Part shown: positions 25,581-36,160 of the stretch, piece by piece
Position numbering within the stretch: position 1 is the first letter of the stretch
Layout: every line of letters begins with the position of its first letter
Source of the DNA: Flagellimonas nanhaiensis
Lineage (GTDB): Bacteria > Bacteroidota > Bacteroidia > Flavobacteriales > Flavobacteriaceae
Direction of reading: 5' to 3'
DNA length: 64,000 nt
NCBI RefSeq assembly: GCF_003382275.1
Contig: NZ_QTJX01000001.1
Location: 806,001-870,000 of the forward strand
Made by a program: the position numbers and the translations under genes
The notes under the pieces: model-generated
What the model was told of the DNA's origin: nothing
The model's database searches: none
What the model saw: the letters and a program-made list of their open reading frames with translations, nothing else

Positions 25581-26443
25581 TAAAATAGGGCCACCAAGAT
25601 TATACTCAATATAGCTAGTCCAACCCCGCTCCAATTTTTGGTGGTCAGTTTTTCTTTGAAAAGCAATATTCCTATCAAAGTAGAGAACAATACAATGGCC
25701 ACGTTGTTCAAAGTGAAAACGGCCGCACTACCAAGAATATCAGATTGCAGTGCTTTAATTAGAAAAAAGATGGAAAAGTAGTTGGGAACTCCCAACACAA
25801 TTCCACCTGCTACATTCTTAAGATTCAACTTGAGTGGTTTTTTTCTAATCTGTAAAAGAATGAAAAGTAGACCGGTGAAAGCGGCAAATCCAAAAATCAT
25901 GGATGAGAAAATAGCGACCTCCTGAGGTGCTAGATGTTTTTCTTCAAAGTATTTCATGCTGGTGTCTATTATCCCAGAGCCTATAAATACTAATAAAGGT
26001 AAAAGCAAATCCTTCTTGTTGATGCTTACACTTTTCCCTTTTATAGAGGCCAGATAGACGGCGACAAGTGCCAGTAGAATACCAAAAATCTGGTAGAGTG
26101 ATAATTTCTCCTGATACAAGACAACCCCGACCACCACCGGAATGGCCAATGACATTTTTGTGGCCACCGAAGCTACAGAAACTCCCGCAACCTGGGCCGT
26201 ACGGGCCATCAAATTAAAGATTACAATAAACAAAACCCCCAAAGCAACAGGGCCCCAAAACCAGGAGGATTCAACAATCTGGGTGGGCTGGATTGGATTT
26301 TCATAAAGCAACAGTCCCACTATACAGGCCACAACATAATTTACAATGATGGCATACAACGTTTGGATTTTGTACACATCGTACAACTTAAACACTACAA
26401 AAATGAAAGTGGAACTAAGAACGCTTAATGCTAAATAAATCAT
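25580..26443 (-). CDS. EamA (DMT superfamily) transporter
   Basis: 287-residue inner-membrane protein with ten predicted helices in two five-helix halves. The second half ends with a GSAAVFTLNNVAIVLFSTLI and KLTTKNWSGVGLAILSIILV pattern typical of EamA repeats. Members export amino acids, nucleosides or other metabolites; the substrate here is unknown. It is sandwiched without gaps between the HAD phosphatase (1 base upstream) and YigZ, so ribD-HAD-EamA-YigZ form one minus-strand operon. Confidence 0.88.
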   Translation of the reverse strand: MIYLALSVLSSTFIFVVFKLYDVYKIQTLYAIIVNYVVACIVGLLLYENPIQPTQIVESSWFWGPVALGVLFIVIFNLMARTAQVAGVSVASVATKMSLAIPVVVGVVLYQEKLSLYQIFGILLALVAVYLASIKGKSVSINKKDLLLPLLVFIGSGIIDTSMKYFEEKHLAPQEVAIFSSMIFGFAAFTGLLFILLQIRKKPLKLNLKNVAGGIVLGVPNYFSIFFLIKALQSDILGSAAVFTLNNVAIVLFSTLIGILLFKEKLTTKNWSGVGLAILSIILVALF

Positions 26444-27046
26444 TTATAAATATTGTTTTAAACGTGTAATGTCTTCCTTGCCAACTTGAAGGTTCCATAC
26501 ATTGATTCCGATTCCGGCGGCAGTATCGGTATTCTCCTTGGTATCATCAACGAATAGTGTTTCAGAAGGAGCCAGATTGTTTTTGCTCAGCACAAACTCA
26601 TAAATTTCAGCATCCGGTTTTCGCATACCCATTTCATAGGACAGGTAAAACACTTCAAAGAGGTTTTTAAAACGATGGTATTGTTCCATCCCCATTTGCT
26701 GTTTTACAAAATCTATATGAAGTTCATTAGTGTTGCTCAAAAGAAAGAGCCGATACTTGTTTTCTGAGACTATATTTTCAATGTACTGAATCCGTTCCTC
26801 CGGAAAGTCCAACAAAATAGCATTCCACGCATGTACCAAATCTGTCTCCGAAGCCGTTGGAAAAAGTTCGGACGTTTTCTCAATGAAATATGAGGTAGAA
26901 ATGAGTCCCTTTTCATAATTCTTAAGTAAAAAATCCATCTCAGGGGTCACCTGATTAAAACCGTACCTTTCCATTATCCGAGCAGTTGCCGGTTTATCAA
27001 GGTTGATAAGCACATCCCCAAAATCCAGGATAATATTTTTAATCAT
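26444..27046 (-). CDS. HAD superfamily phosphatase, IA subclass (YihX-like)
   Basis: 200 residues. Motif I is ILDFGDVLINLD (the second acidic residue replaced by Gly, as in DLGNV-type family members), motif II FLLSNTNELH, motif III MRKPDAEIYEFV and motif IV LFVDDTKENTDTAAGIG. The alpha-helical cap between I and II marks subclass I. The nearest described type is YihX, an alpha-glucose-1-phosphate phosphatase. Alternatively, the overlap with ribD (8 bases) hints at the missing phosphatase step of riboflavin synthesis; that is inference from position only. Confidence 0.85.
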   Translation of the reverse strand: MIKNIILDFGDVLINLDKPATARIMERYGFNQVTPEMDFLLKNYEKGLISTSYFIEKTSELFPTASETDLVHAWNAILLDFPEERIQYIENIVSENKYRLFLLSNTNELHIDFVKQQMGMEQYHRFKNLFEVFYLSYEMGMRKPDAEIYEFVLSKNNLAPSETLFVDDTKENTDTAAGIGINVWNLQVGKEDITRLKQYL

Positions 27047-28091
27047 TGGTCATTATTGTTAACTGATCGGATAAAATTTGTTGGATGCTCCATACACTTC
27101 CAGAAACTTTTGGGGCCGTAACACCATTACCAAACTGGGAGCTACCTTTAAAAATACGTGCTTCATCCCATAAATTCTCATGAATGAATGCTTGAAGCGT
27201 CATACGGCCTCCCTCAATCAAAACACTGGTAATGGAGTGCCAATAAAGTACTTCGCAAACCTGCTTTGCAATTGATTCTGAAAAATCAATCACTTCATAA
27301 TCAACTCCTTCTATATACTTCCTACTTTCCTTGACTTCCGTAATTACTATGGTTTTCACAGTTTTGTCAAATACATGATGGTCAATATCAAGTCTAAGTG
27401 CTCGGTCCAGAACAACCCTTATGGGATTTTTTCCGTTCCAGTTCCTGGATGTCAGTTTCGGATTGTCTTCCAAAACAGTGTTTGTGCCCACCAAGATAGC
27501 CTGTTCCTCACTTCGCCATTTATGTACTAGTTGCCGAGAGTAGGTATTGGTAATCCAAAAAGGTTCAGGTTCAGAATTACGTTTATTGCTTTCGGGAGCG
27601 ATGAAACCATCTTCGGTTTCTGCCCATTTCAAGATAACAAAAGGTCTATTTTTCTCATGAAAGCTCAAGAATCTTTTATGGTGCCACCTACAATCTTTTT
27701 CCAGTACTCCGACGGTTACTTCACAACCCGATTGCTTCAGTTTTTCTATTCCTTTTCCAGCTACTTTACTATGGGGGTCTTTAAGGCCAATGACCACATG
27801 AGGTATTTTATGTGCTGCGATCAAATCGGCACATGGGGGTGTTTTTCCATGATGGGAACAAGGCTCTAGAGTTACATACAATGTGGAACTGGAAAGCAAT
27901 TTTTTGTTTTTCACGGAATTAATGGCGTTGACTTCGGCATGGGATCCGCCATAAGGACTTGTATAGCCTTCACCAATGATTTCTCCATCATGCACAACAA
28001 CACAGCCCACCATGGGATTTGGGGCGGTGGTCCCCAATCCTTTTTCACCTAATTGAATGCACCTGAGGATGTATTTTTGGTGTATCTTCAC
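27039..28091 (-). CDS. ribD: bifunctional riboflavin deaminase/reductase RibD
   Basis: Carries out two consecutive steps of riboflavin synthesis: deamination of the diaminopyrimidine ribosylamino phosphate and NADPH reduction of its ribose. N-terminal deaminase (1-145) with zinc motifs GGSHAEVNAI and LEPCSHHGKTPPCADL; C-terminal reductase (about 150-350) with FVILKWAETEDGFIAP and VLIEGGRMTLQAFI. Length of 350 is normal. It heads the minus-strand operon ribD-HAD-EamA-YigZ and is divergent from the GNAT-prmC unit. Confidence 0.96.
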   Translation of the reverse strand: MKIHQKYILRCIQLGEKGLGTTAPNPMVGCVVVHDGEIIGEGYTSPYGGSHAEVNAINSVKNKKLLSSSTLYVTLEPCSHHGKTPPCADLIAAHKIPHVVIGLKDPHSKVAGKGIEKLKQSGCEVTVGVLEKDCRWHHKRFLSFHEKNRPFVILKWAETEDGFIAPESNKRNSEPEPFWITNTYSRQLVHKWRSEEQAILVGTNTVLEDNPKLTSRNWNGKNPIRVVLDRALRLDIDHHVFDKTVKTIVITEVKESRKYIEGVDYEVIDFSESIAKQVCEVLYWHSITSVLIEGGRMTLQAFIHENLWDEARIFKGSSQFGNGVTAPKVSGSVWSIQQILSDQLTIMTND

Positions 28092-28111
28092 AATCGCAAA
28101 AATAGGATAAT

Positions 28112-28606
28112 ATGCACAATAAGGAGGAGGCCATATTTCGGGAAATCAAACCGGGGGACAATGCCCAGGTAACTAAGCTCATCCGGAAGATTCTTGTGGA
28201 TTTCGGTGTTCCCAAAGTTGGCTCCGCTTATGCAGATAAGGCTTTGAACGATATGTATACTGCTTATGATGTGCCCAAGGCCATCTATTATGTTGTTGAA
28301 CAGGGAGGAAAGATTATCGGTTGTGCAGGGATTGCCAAGTTGGACAATTACGAGGGAAATGTATGTGAGCTGCAAAAAATGTACTTTTTGGAAGAGGCCA
28401 GGGGACAGGGACTGGGCACAAAAATGATTTCCATCTGTTTGGAGAAAGCCAAGGAATATGGTTTTGAGGGATGCTACTTGGAGACCATGCCCTACATGAA
28501 GGCTGCCCAAAAACTGTATCAGAAAAACGGATTTGAATATATAGATGCCCCTATGGGCAATACCGGGCATGTGGCATGTCCAGTTTGGATGCTCAAAAAA
28601 TTATAA
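28112..28606 (+). CDS. GNAT family N-acetyltransferase
   Basis: 164 residues with the acetyl-CoA binding loop EEARGQGLGTKMISICLEKA (about 108-127) and the C-terminal LETMPYMKAAQKLYQKNGFEYI. The substrate is unknown. Its stop is separated by one base from the GTG start of prmC, so the two are translationally coupled. It is the first gene of the run GNAT-prmC-LOG-ligA-small protein. Confidence 0.88.
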   Translation: MHNKEEAIFREIKPGDNAQVTKLIRKILVDFGVPKVGSAYADKALNDMYTAYDVPKAIYYVVEQGGKIIGCAGIAKLDNYEGNVCELQKMYFLEEARGQGLGTKMISICLEKAKEYGFEGCYLETMPYMKAAQKLYQKNGFEYIDAPMGNTGHVACPVWMLKKL

Positions 28607-28607
28607 G

Positions 28608-29465
28608 GTGCTTCTTAGCGAGATCAAAACCATATTTCACAAAGAACTCGATGGGATTTACGCTTCAGAAGAAGTGGATTCTTTTTTTTATCGAACCATA
28701 GAGCACTATTTAGGATTAGAGCGGTTTGTTCTCGTCCTCCAGCCCAATTTCACCATTACAAAGCAACAGGAACAGCCCCTATTTGAAACCTTGGCACAAC
28801 TCAAATTGGAAAAGCCGATACAGTACATTCTGGGAAAGACCTATTTTATGGATTTTGAGTTGGCGGTGAATGAGGATGTGTTGATTCCCAGGCCTGAGAC
28901 GGAGGAACTGGTTCAATGGGTTCTTGAGGATTTTCAGGTTGAGCACGGCCAAGATCTAAAAGTACTTGATGTTGGCACTGGAAGTGGGTGTATTGCCATC
29001 GCTTTGGCCAGTAATTTGTCCAATGCCAAAGTGCATACGCTTGACGTTTCAAAAAGTGCCTTGAAGGTGGCGCAACAAAATGCTAAGGATAACAAGGTTG
29101 AGGTTGATTTTGTGGAAGGCAACATCCTTGAACCCTCTACAATAAAATTTGAACCAAAATTTGACATTATCGTCTCCAATCCACCCTACGTCAGGGAATT
29201 GGAAAAAGAAGAAATCAATACTAACGTAAAGGACTTTGAACCAGAACTTGCCCTTTTTGTTCCCGATGAAGATCCATTGAAGTTTTATAGGGCAATTGTG
29301 GATTTTGCCAAGGGAAACCTTAAGAAAGGCGGAAAGCTTTATTTTGAAATCAATCAATATCTGTCCAAAGAAATGAATGCACTTTTGGAAGCCCATAATT
29401 TTTCTGAAATTGAACTTCGAAAAGATATCTTTGGTAATTACAGAATGGTAAAAGCAGAACTTTAA
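28608..29465 (+). CDS. prmC: peptide chain release factor N5-glutamine methyltransferase
   Basis: Methylates the GGQ glutamine of RF1 and RF2. About 285 residues: N-terminal helical domain (SEIKTIFHKELDGIY, EEVDSFFY), then a Rossmann methyltransferase with VLIPRPETEELV, LDVGTGSGCIAIALA and the catalytic IVSNPPYVRELE. I assign the start to GTG 28608, one base after the GNAT stop, because it gives the family N-terminus; the first in-frame ATG (28545) lies inside the GNAT gene and adds unrelated residues. Confidence 0.95.
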   Translation: MLLSEIKTIFHKELDGIYASEEVDSFFYRTIEHYLGLERFVLVLQPNFTITKQQEQPLFETLAQLKLEKPIQYILGKTYFMDFELAVNEDVLIPRPETEELVQWVLEDFQVEHGQDLKVLDVGTGSGCIAIALASNLSNAKVHTLDVSKSALKVAQQNAKDNKVEVDFVEGNILEPSTIKFEPKFDIIVSNPPYVRELEKEEINTNVKDFEPELALFVPDEDPLKFYRAIVDFAKGNLKKGGKLYFEINQYLSKEMNALLEAHNFSEIELRKDIFGNYRMVKAEL

Positions 29466-30047
29466 ATGAGAAGTGTAGCTGTTTTTTGTGGAAGTAGCGA
29501 TGGCAATGATAAAGAAATTGTCAAAAAGGCCTACCAATTGGGCAGAACCCTATCAGATTACAACATGGCGCTGATCTATGGCGGAGCCAAGGTCGGACTT
29601 ATGGGAAGAGTTGCCGATGGGGCCCTGGACGAAAGTGGAGAAGTCATTGGAATAATTCCTGATTTTTTAAAGTCCAAAGAAATATTCCATGACGGCATAT
29701 CTGAACTGATCGTGGTGGAGAGCATGCATGAGCGCAAGACCAAAATGCATGAGATGTCAGAGGGTATTATTGCACTTCCCGGAGGTTTCGGGACACTGGA
29801 AGAACTTTTCGAGATGATTACCTGGGGACAGCTTGGACTGCATCAAAAACCCATTGGAATATTAAATGTAAATGGTTTCTTTGATGAAATGCTACATTTC
29901 ATAGACTCCATGGTTTCTAAAGGATTCTTGAAGCAGCATCATAGAGACATGCTTTTGATAGATGAATCCTGCAGCGGTCTTTTGGACAAGATGGTGGCAT
30001 ATCAACCTGCATTCACGCCAAAGTGGATTAAAAAAGAACAAACGTAG
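29466..30047 (+). CDS. LOG family protein (TIGR00730)
   Basis: 193-residue Rossmann-like protein of the LOG family. Plant and some bacterial members release cytokinin bases from nucleoside monophosphates; bacterial homologues may be general nucleotide 5'-monophosphate phosphoribohydrolases. Motifs: VAVFCGSSDGND, ALIYGGAKVGLMG, ERKTKMHEMSE, and the catalytic LPGGFGTLEELFEMITW. Start codon directly follows the prmC stop, and its stop abuts the ligA ATG. Confidence 0.92.
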   Translation: MRSVAVFCGSSDGNDKEIVKKAYQLGRTLSDYNMALIYGGAKVGLMGRVADGALDESGEVIGIIPDFLKSKEIFHDGISELIVVESMHERKTKMHEMSEGIIALPGGFGTLEELFEMITWGQLGLHQKPIGILNVNGFFDEMLHFIDSMVSKGFLKQHHRDMLLIDESCSGLLDKMVAYQPAFTPKWIKKEQT

Positions 30048-32344
<2,297 letters not shown>

Positions 32345-32422
32345 AATTATATACACGTTGTTTTTAGTGTCATCTTACCCAAAAACCAAAATCCCTTCAC
32401 CTTCGCCCCTTCATCCTTTCAC

Positions 32423-32620
32423 TTAAATCAACCCCCAACCTGTCCCCATCAACTCAAAAAGGGGATTGGTCAGATCACCCCGGCAAGTCCATTTAAATAG
32501 GGACAACTTGCAGGGTATCAATGATAAAACCCAAAAAAATGAAAGCAAAAAAATTGCTCTATATGGCCATTTTTGCCCTGGCCATAGTGTCCTGTAGTAA
32601 GAACGAAGATTCTAAACCTG
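32423..32620 (+). repeat. duplicated promoter/signal-peptide segment, copy A
   Basis: Begins TTAAATCAACCCCCAACC and runs through the start and signal peptide of the first DUF285 lipoprotein. It is colinear, without gaps, with 34031-34228 (offset 1608). Only a few base differences are visible in the 98 bases before the ATG. Confidence 0.85.
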
Positions 32621-33942
32621 AAGAGAACACTCCCCCTGTATTCAATGGCCGGTCCATAACCGTGAAGGAGGACATTGATGATACCGAGGTGATTGCTACT
32701 TTGACCGCTACTGATGTAGATGGTGATGAGCTTGCTTATAGTATCACGACCAACGATAACAATCTCTTTGAAATCGGATTGGAAAATGGGGAACTGAGCC
32801 TTGCTCAAGGAAAAAGTCTGGATTTTGAGGAAGCAGAAAGTCATACAATAACAGTAAGTGTGAGTGATGGCGTGAAAACAGTAGAAGCACAGGTGGGCAT
32901 ATTGGTAGAGAATGTCATTGAATCCTTGGCGGAGGATCCAGATGCGTTCATCGTCACGTTTAAGACCGATACCGATGGGGAGGATATAACCATTGGTCTG
33001 AATCAAGGTTATACGTATGACTATACTATTGATTGGGGAGATGGCACTGTTGGGAACAATGCCTCAGAGCATACCTACGACAATGCGGGCACGTACACCG
33101 TGGCCATTAAAGGGGAGTTTCCGGTAATCAACATGTACCAGAATCCCTCAGCCACCAAGTTAATGAGTATAGAACAATGGGGTGCCGTGGTCTGGAAATA
33201 CTTCTTCCAAGCGTTCGGAGGCTGCAACAACATGGTCTACAATGCAACGGATGCGCCCAATTTGACCCAAGTTATTGTTATGGGATATATGTTCCACAAT
33301 GCAAGCCAGTTCAATGGAGACTTGAGCAACTGGGATGTCGGTAATGTAATATACATGAAGGGAATGTTTGCAGGGGCAACTTCTTTTAATGGGGATATCA
33401 CTACCTGGGACGTGACCAGTGTTGTGAATATGAGTGAAATGTTCACAAATGCAGAATCCTTTAACCAAGATCTTAGCGGATGGGTAACTACCAATGTCAC
33501 GGACATGTCCAATATGTTCTCTGGAGCAACTTCTTTTAACGGGGATATCAGTGATTGGAAAGTAAACAATGTTACGAGTATGAGTGGTATGTTTGAACAT
33601 GCAGAATCTTTTAACCAAGATATTGAAGGTTGGAATGTAGAAAAGGTCACCAAAATGAATGCTATGTTCAATTATGCAACAAAGTTTAGTCAAGACCTGG
33701 GAGGATGGAATCTAAGTGGTGTGACCAACATGGAAGGGATGTTTGACAATTCTGGACTTAAATATTATGACTACGGAGCTACATTGATAGGTTGGAGCAA
33801 TGCACCTACAACCCCTCATAATATCACTCTGGGTGCTGAAAATCTTTTTACTTGTGGTTCTGAAGCTGATGACGCAAAGGAATTTTTAACCAATGTTAAA
33901 GGGTGGACTATTGAAGGTGATTTAGGGGGATGTCAAACGTAA
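32521..33942 (+). CDS. surface lipoprotein with cadherin-like, PKD and DUF285 (BspA-type) repeats, paralogue A
   Basis: 473 residues. A signal peptide ends in the lipobox IVSC (Cys about 25), followed by SKNED, an acidic start that suits export to the cell surface. Then come one cadherin-like domain (about 38-140, with LTATDVDGDELAY and VSVSDGVKTVEAQV), a PKD-type domain (about 150-215, TIDWGDGTVGNN, TYTVAIKG), and six or seven 25-residue DUF285 repeats of the form F-N-G-D-I-S-x-W-D-V-x-N-V-T-x-M-x-x-M-F-x-x-A-x-S (about 255-430). The repeats form a solenoid that probably mediates adhesion or binding. The function is unknown. No T9SS C-terminal domain is visible. ATG 32539 is an alternative start. 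Confidence 0.85.
   Translation: MIKPKKMKAKKLLYMAIFALAIVSCSKNEDSKPEENTPPVFNGRSITVKEDIDDTEVIATLTATDVDGDELAYSITTNDNNLFEIGLENGELSLAQGKSLDFEEAESHTITVSVSDGVKTVEAQVGILVENVIESLAEDPDAFIVTFKTDTDGEDITIGLNQGYTYDYTIDWGDGTVGNNASEHTYDNAGTYTVAIKGEFPVINMYQNPSATKLMSIEQWGAVVWKYFFQAFGGCNNMVYNATDAPNLTQVIVMGYMFHNASQFNGDLSNWDVGNVIYMKGMFAGATSFNGDITTWDVTSVVNMSEMFTNAESFNQDLSGWVTTNVTDMSNMFSGATSFNGDISDWKVNNVTSMSGMFEHAESFNQDIEGWNVEKVTKMNAMFNYATKFSQDLGGWNLSGVTNMEGMFDNSGLKYYDYGATLIGWSNAPTTPHNITLGAENLFTCGSEADDAKEFLTNVKGWTIEGDLGGCQT
32908..33182 (+). repeat. near-identical PKD-coding block, copy A
   Basis: This 275-base block matches 34789-35063 base for base except for three positions I could find by eye. The flanking sequences of the two genes are much less alike. 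It covers the end of the cadherin-like domain and the PKD domain. Confidence 0.85.
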
Positions 33943-33977
33943 CCATCAATTAATGTGTAGCATAGTTTTAACTGACA

Positions 33978-34008
33978 ACACCGGAAAATTCACCTCCGGT
34001 GTTTTTTT
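33978..34008 (+). terminator. terminator of lipoprotein gene A
   Basis: Stem ACACCGGA / TCCGGTGT followed by T7, 36 bases after the stop. The same ACACCGG stem is used after paralogue B. Confidence 0.8.
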
Positions 34009-34030
34009 ATTGATGCCCAGCGTCTTTTCT

Positions 34031-34228
34031 TTAAATCAACCCCCAACCTGTCCTCATCAATCCAAAAGCGGTATTGGTCAGATCACCCCGGCAAGTCCAT
34101 TTAAATAGGGACAACTTGCAGGGTATCAATGATAAAACCCAAAAAAATGAAAGCAAAAAAATTGCTCTATATGGTCATTTTCGCCTTGGCCATAGTGTCC
34201 TGTAGCAAGGATGACGATTCCAAACCGG
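34031..34228 (+). repeat. duplicated promoter/signal-peptide segment, copy B
   Basis: Second copy of the segment at 32423-32620, ending in the signal peptide of paralogue B. Both copies include CACCCCGGCAAGTCCATTTA and GGGACAACTTGCAGGGTATC just before the ATG. This suggests common regulation, although no consensus -7 box is visible. Confidence 0.85.
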
Positions 34229-35898
34229 CCAACCAGGCCCCTACCGTTACACCGAAGACCTTTACTGTATCCGAAAATTCCAACAGCATCGGCACGGTCA
34301 CGGCCAGTGATGAGGACGGCGACGACCTAGCCTATACGATAAAGACCAACGATAACGATCGCTTTGCGATCAATGCGCAGAGCGGACAGTTGACCGTGGC
34401 CCCAGGAAAGAGCTTGGATGCCGGCACCTATACCATAGTGGTACAGGTGAGCGACGGCACCGATACGGCCACTGCCACGATCACCATCAAGGTGACCGAG
34501 GTGGACCCGGTGAACCAAGCCCCTGCAATGGAGGACCAGGAATTTTCGGCCGAGGAGAATATCCCTGCCGACCACATTATCGGAACGGTACAGGCCTCTG
34601 ACCCAGAAAACGATGAACTCACCTTTGCCATGGTGACCGACAGTGACCTTTTTGAGATTACGCCCAATGGAGAAATAAGTTTACAGGAAGGGGCAATCCT
34701 TGATTATGAAACTGAGGAACAGTACACAATAGAGATAAGCGTGAGCGATGGCATGGACGCTGTTGAGGCACAGGTGACCATATTTGTGGAGAATGTCATT
34801 GAATTCTTGGCGGAGGATCCAGATGCGTTCATCGTCACGTTTAAGACCGATACCGATGGGGAGGATATAACCATTGGTCTGCATCAAGGTTATACGTATG
34901 ACTATACTATTGATTGGGGAGATGGCACTGTTGGGAACAATGCCTCAGAGCATACCTACGACAATGCGGGCACGTACACCGTGGCCATTAAAGGGGAGTT
35001 TCCGGTAATCAACATGTACCAGAATCCCTCAGCCACCAAGTTAATGAGCATAGAACAATGGGGAGCGATACAATGGGCGACAATGTACAAAGCATTCAGC
35101 GGTTGTTCGAATATGGTGTATAATGCCACAGATGTTCCTGATCTGTCCCAAGTAACGAATATGTCCGGCATGTTCTTTGGAGCTACGGCTTTTAACGGAG
35201 ATATTGGTACTTGGGACGTAACTAAGGTTGTGGACATGTCTTTTATGTTTTATGATGCAGAATCCTTTAACCAAGATATTGGAGGTTGGGATGTTGATAA
35301 GGTAACCAATATGAGCTCCATGTTCGAATATGCTGAATCCTTTAACCAAGATCTTAATTCATGGAATGTGGGAGAAGTCACAGATATGGGATTCATGTTC
35401 AATCAAGCATCTGCATTTAATGGGGATATCAGCAACTGGAATGTGATCAATGTTAATAATATGAAGGGAATGTTCCAGGGGGCAGCCTCCTTTAATGCTG
35501 ATATCAGTGGTTGGGATGTTGATAATGTAACTGATGTCAAAGGAATGTTCAATTACGCACCTTCGTTCAACAGGGATTTGAGCAATTGGAATGTGGGCAA
35601 TGTAACGGACATGTCCTATATGTTCCGAGAGGCCACAGACTTTGATCAAAATCTAGGAAGTTGGGATATCAGCTCTGTGACCACTATGCAACATATGTTG
35701 GACAATACAGGGCTTTCATCTTTAAATTATGATATTACTCTAATTGGTTGGGAAAGTCAGAATATGGTTCCAAATGGTATTGAGTTTGGGGCATTAGGTC
35801 TAGTATATTGTAACCTAGAAGGAATGTCTGCAAGAACGTCTTTAATAGATGTCAAAGGATGGAACATCATAGGCGATGAACTCTGTCCAGAACTTTGA
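34129..35898 (+). CDS. surface lipoprotein with two cadherin-like domains, PKD and DUF285 repeats, paralogue B
   Basis: 589 residues. Lipobox IVSC then SKDDDSK, a good match to flavobacterial surface-export signals. It differs from paralogue A by one additional cadherin-like domain (about 36-125) before the shared one (about 130-225). The PKD block and seven 25-residue DUF285 repeats follow. The stretch coding the first cadherin domain (about 34230-34600) is visibly richer in G and C at third positions than the repeats downstream, suggesting a different origin. It has its own terminator. Binding or adhesion is the likely role, by analogy with BspA-type proteins. Confidence 0.85.
   Translation: MIKPKKMKAKKLLYMVIFALAIVSCSKDDDSKPANQAPTVTPKTFTVSENSNSIGTVTASDEDGDDLAYTIKTNDNDRFAINAQSGQLTVAPGKSLDAGTYTIVVQVSDGTDTATATITIKVTEVDPVNQAPAMEDQEFSAEENIPADHIIGTVQASDPENDELTFAMVTDSDLFEITPNGEISLQEGAILDYETEEQYTIEISVSDGMDAVEAQVTIFVENVIEFLAEDPDAFIVTFKTDTDGEDITIGLHQGYTYDYTIDWGDGTVGNNASEHTYDNAGTYTVAIKGEFPVINMYQNPSATKLMSIEQWGAIQWATMYKAFSGCSNMVYNATDVPDLSQVTNMSGMFFGATAFNGDIGTWDVTKVVDMSFMFYDAESFNQDIGGWDVDKVTNMSSMFEYAESFNQDLNSWNVGEVTDMGFMFNQASAFNGDISNWNVINVNNMKGMFQGAASFNADISGWDVDNVTDVKGMFNYAPSFNRDLSNWNVGNVTDMSYMFREATDFDQNLGSWDISSVTTMQHMLDNTGLSSLNYDITLIGWESQNMVPNGIEFGALGLVYCNLEGMSARTSLIDVKGWNIIGDELCPEL
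34789..35063 (+). repeat. near-identical PKD-coding block, copy B
   Basis: Second copy of 32908-33182 (offset 1881). The offset differs from that of the upstream duplicated segment by 273 bases, which is the extra length of the inserted cadherin module after compensation. Confidence 0.85.
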
Positions 35899-35950
35899 TA
35901 GTTTAAAAAAACACGTTAATGGGAAAAAGAACCCATTGCAAACGTATTCT

Positions 35951-35984
35951 ACACCGGTTGGCCATGGCTTTCCGGTGTTTTTTT
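35951..35984 (+). terminator. terminator of lipoprotein gene B
   Basis: Stem ACACCGG / CCGGTGT, 14-base loop, then T7. It is close to the terminator of paralogue A. Confidence 0.75.
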
Positions 35985-36004
35985 ATAGTAGAAACCAGGC
36001 TGAA

Positions 36005-36091
36005 TGTCATTCCGAACTTGTTTCGGAATCCCATGGTAGGGAAATGACATATTGTCTATAGTAAAGATTTCTCGCTATGCTCGAAATGACA
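36005..36091. repeat. intergenic palindromic repeat, copy 2
   Basis: Left arm TGTCATTCCGAAC at 36005 with an inner palindrome CCGAACTTGTTTCGG; right arm AGATTTCTCGCTATGC then TCGAAATGACA ending at 36091. The right arm is the same unit as in the element at 1870-1950. It lies between the lipoprotein B terminator and the metallophosphatase gene. Confidence 0.75.
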
Positions 36092-36109
36092 CGTACATTG
36101 TCCATGGAT

Positions 36110-36159
36110 AATTGATCATTGTCAATTGTCCACTGTTAATTGTCAATTGATCATTGTCA
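36110..36159. repeat. short direct repeats (15 bases, spaced 35)
   Basis: AATTGATCATTGTCA occurs at 36110-36124 and 36145-36159, with partial AATTGTC copies between. The second copy ends 2 bases before the stop of the metallophosphatase gene. Confidence 0.7.
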
Positions 36160-36160
36160 C

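Noticed and set aside
33280..33760. Regular repeats that could be taken for a CRISPR array or minisatellite
   Set aside because: They are in-frame 25-codon units of a DUF285 protein, without unique spacers between identical repeats.
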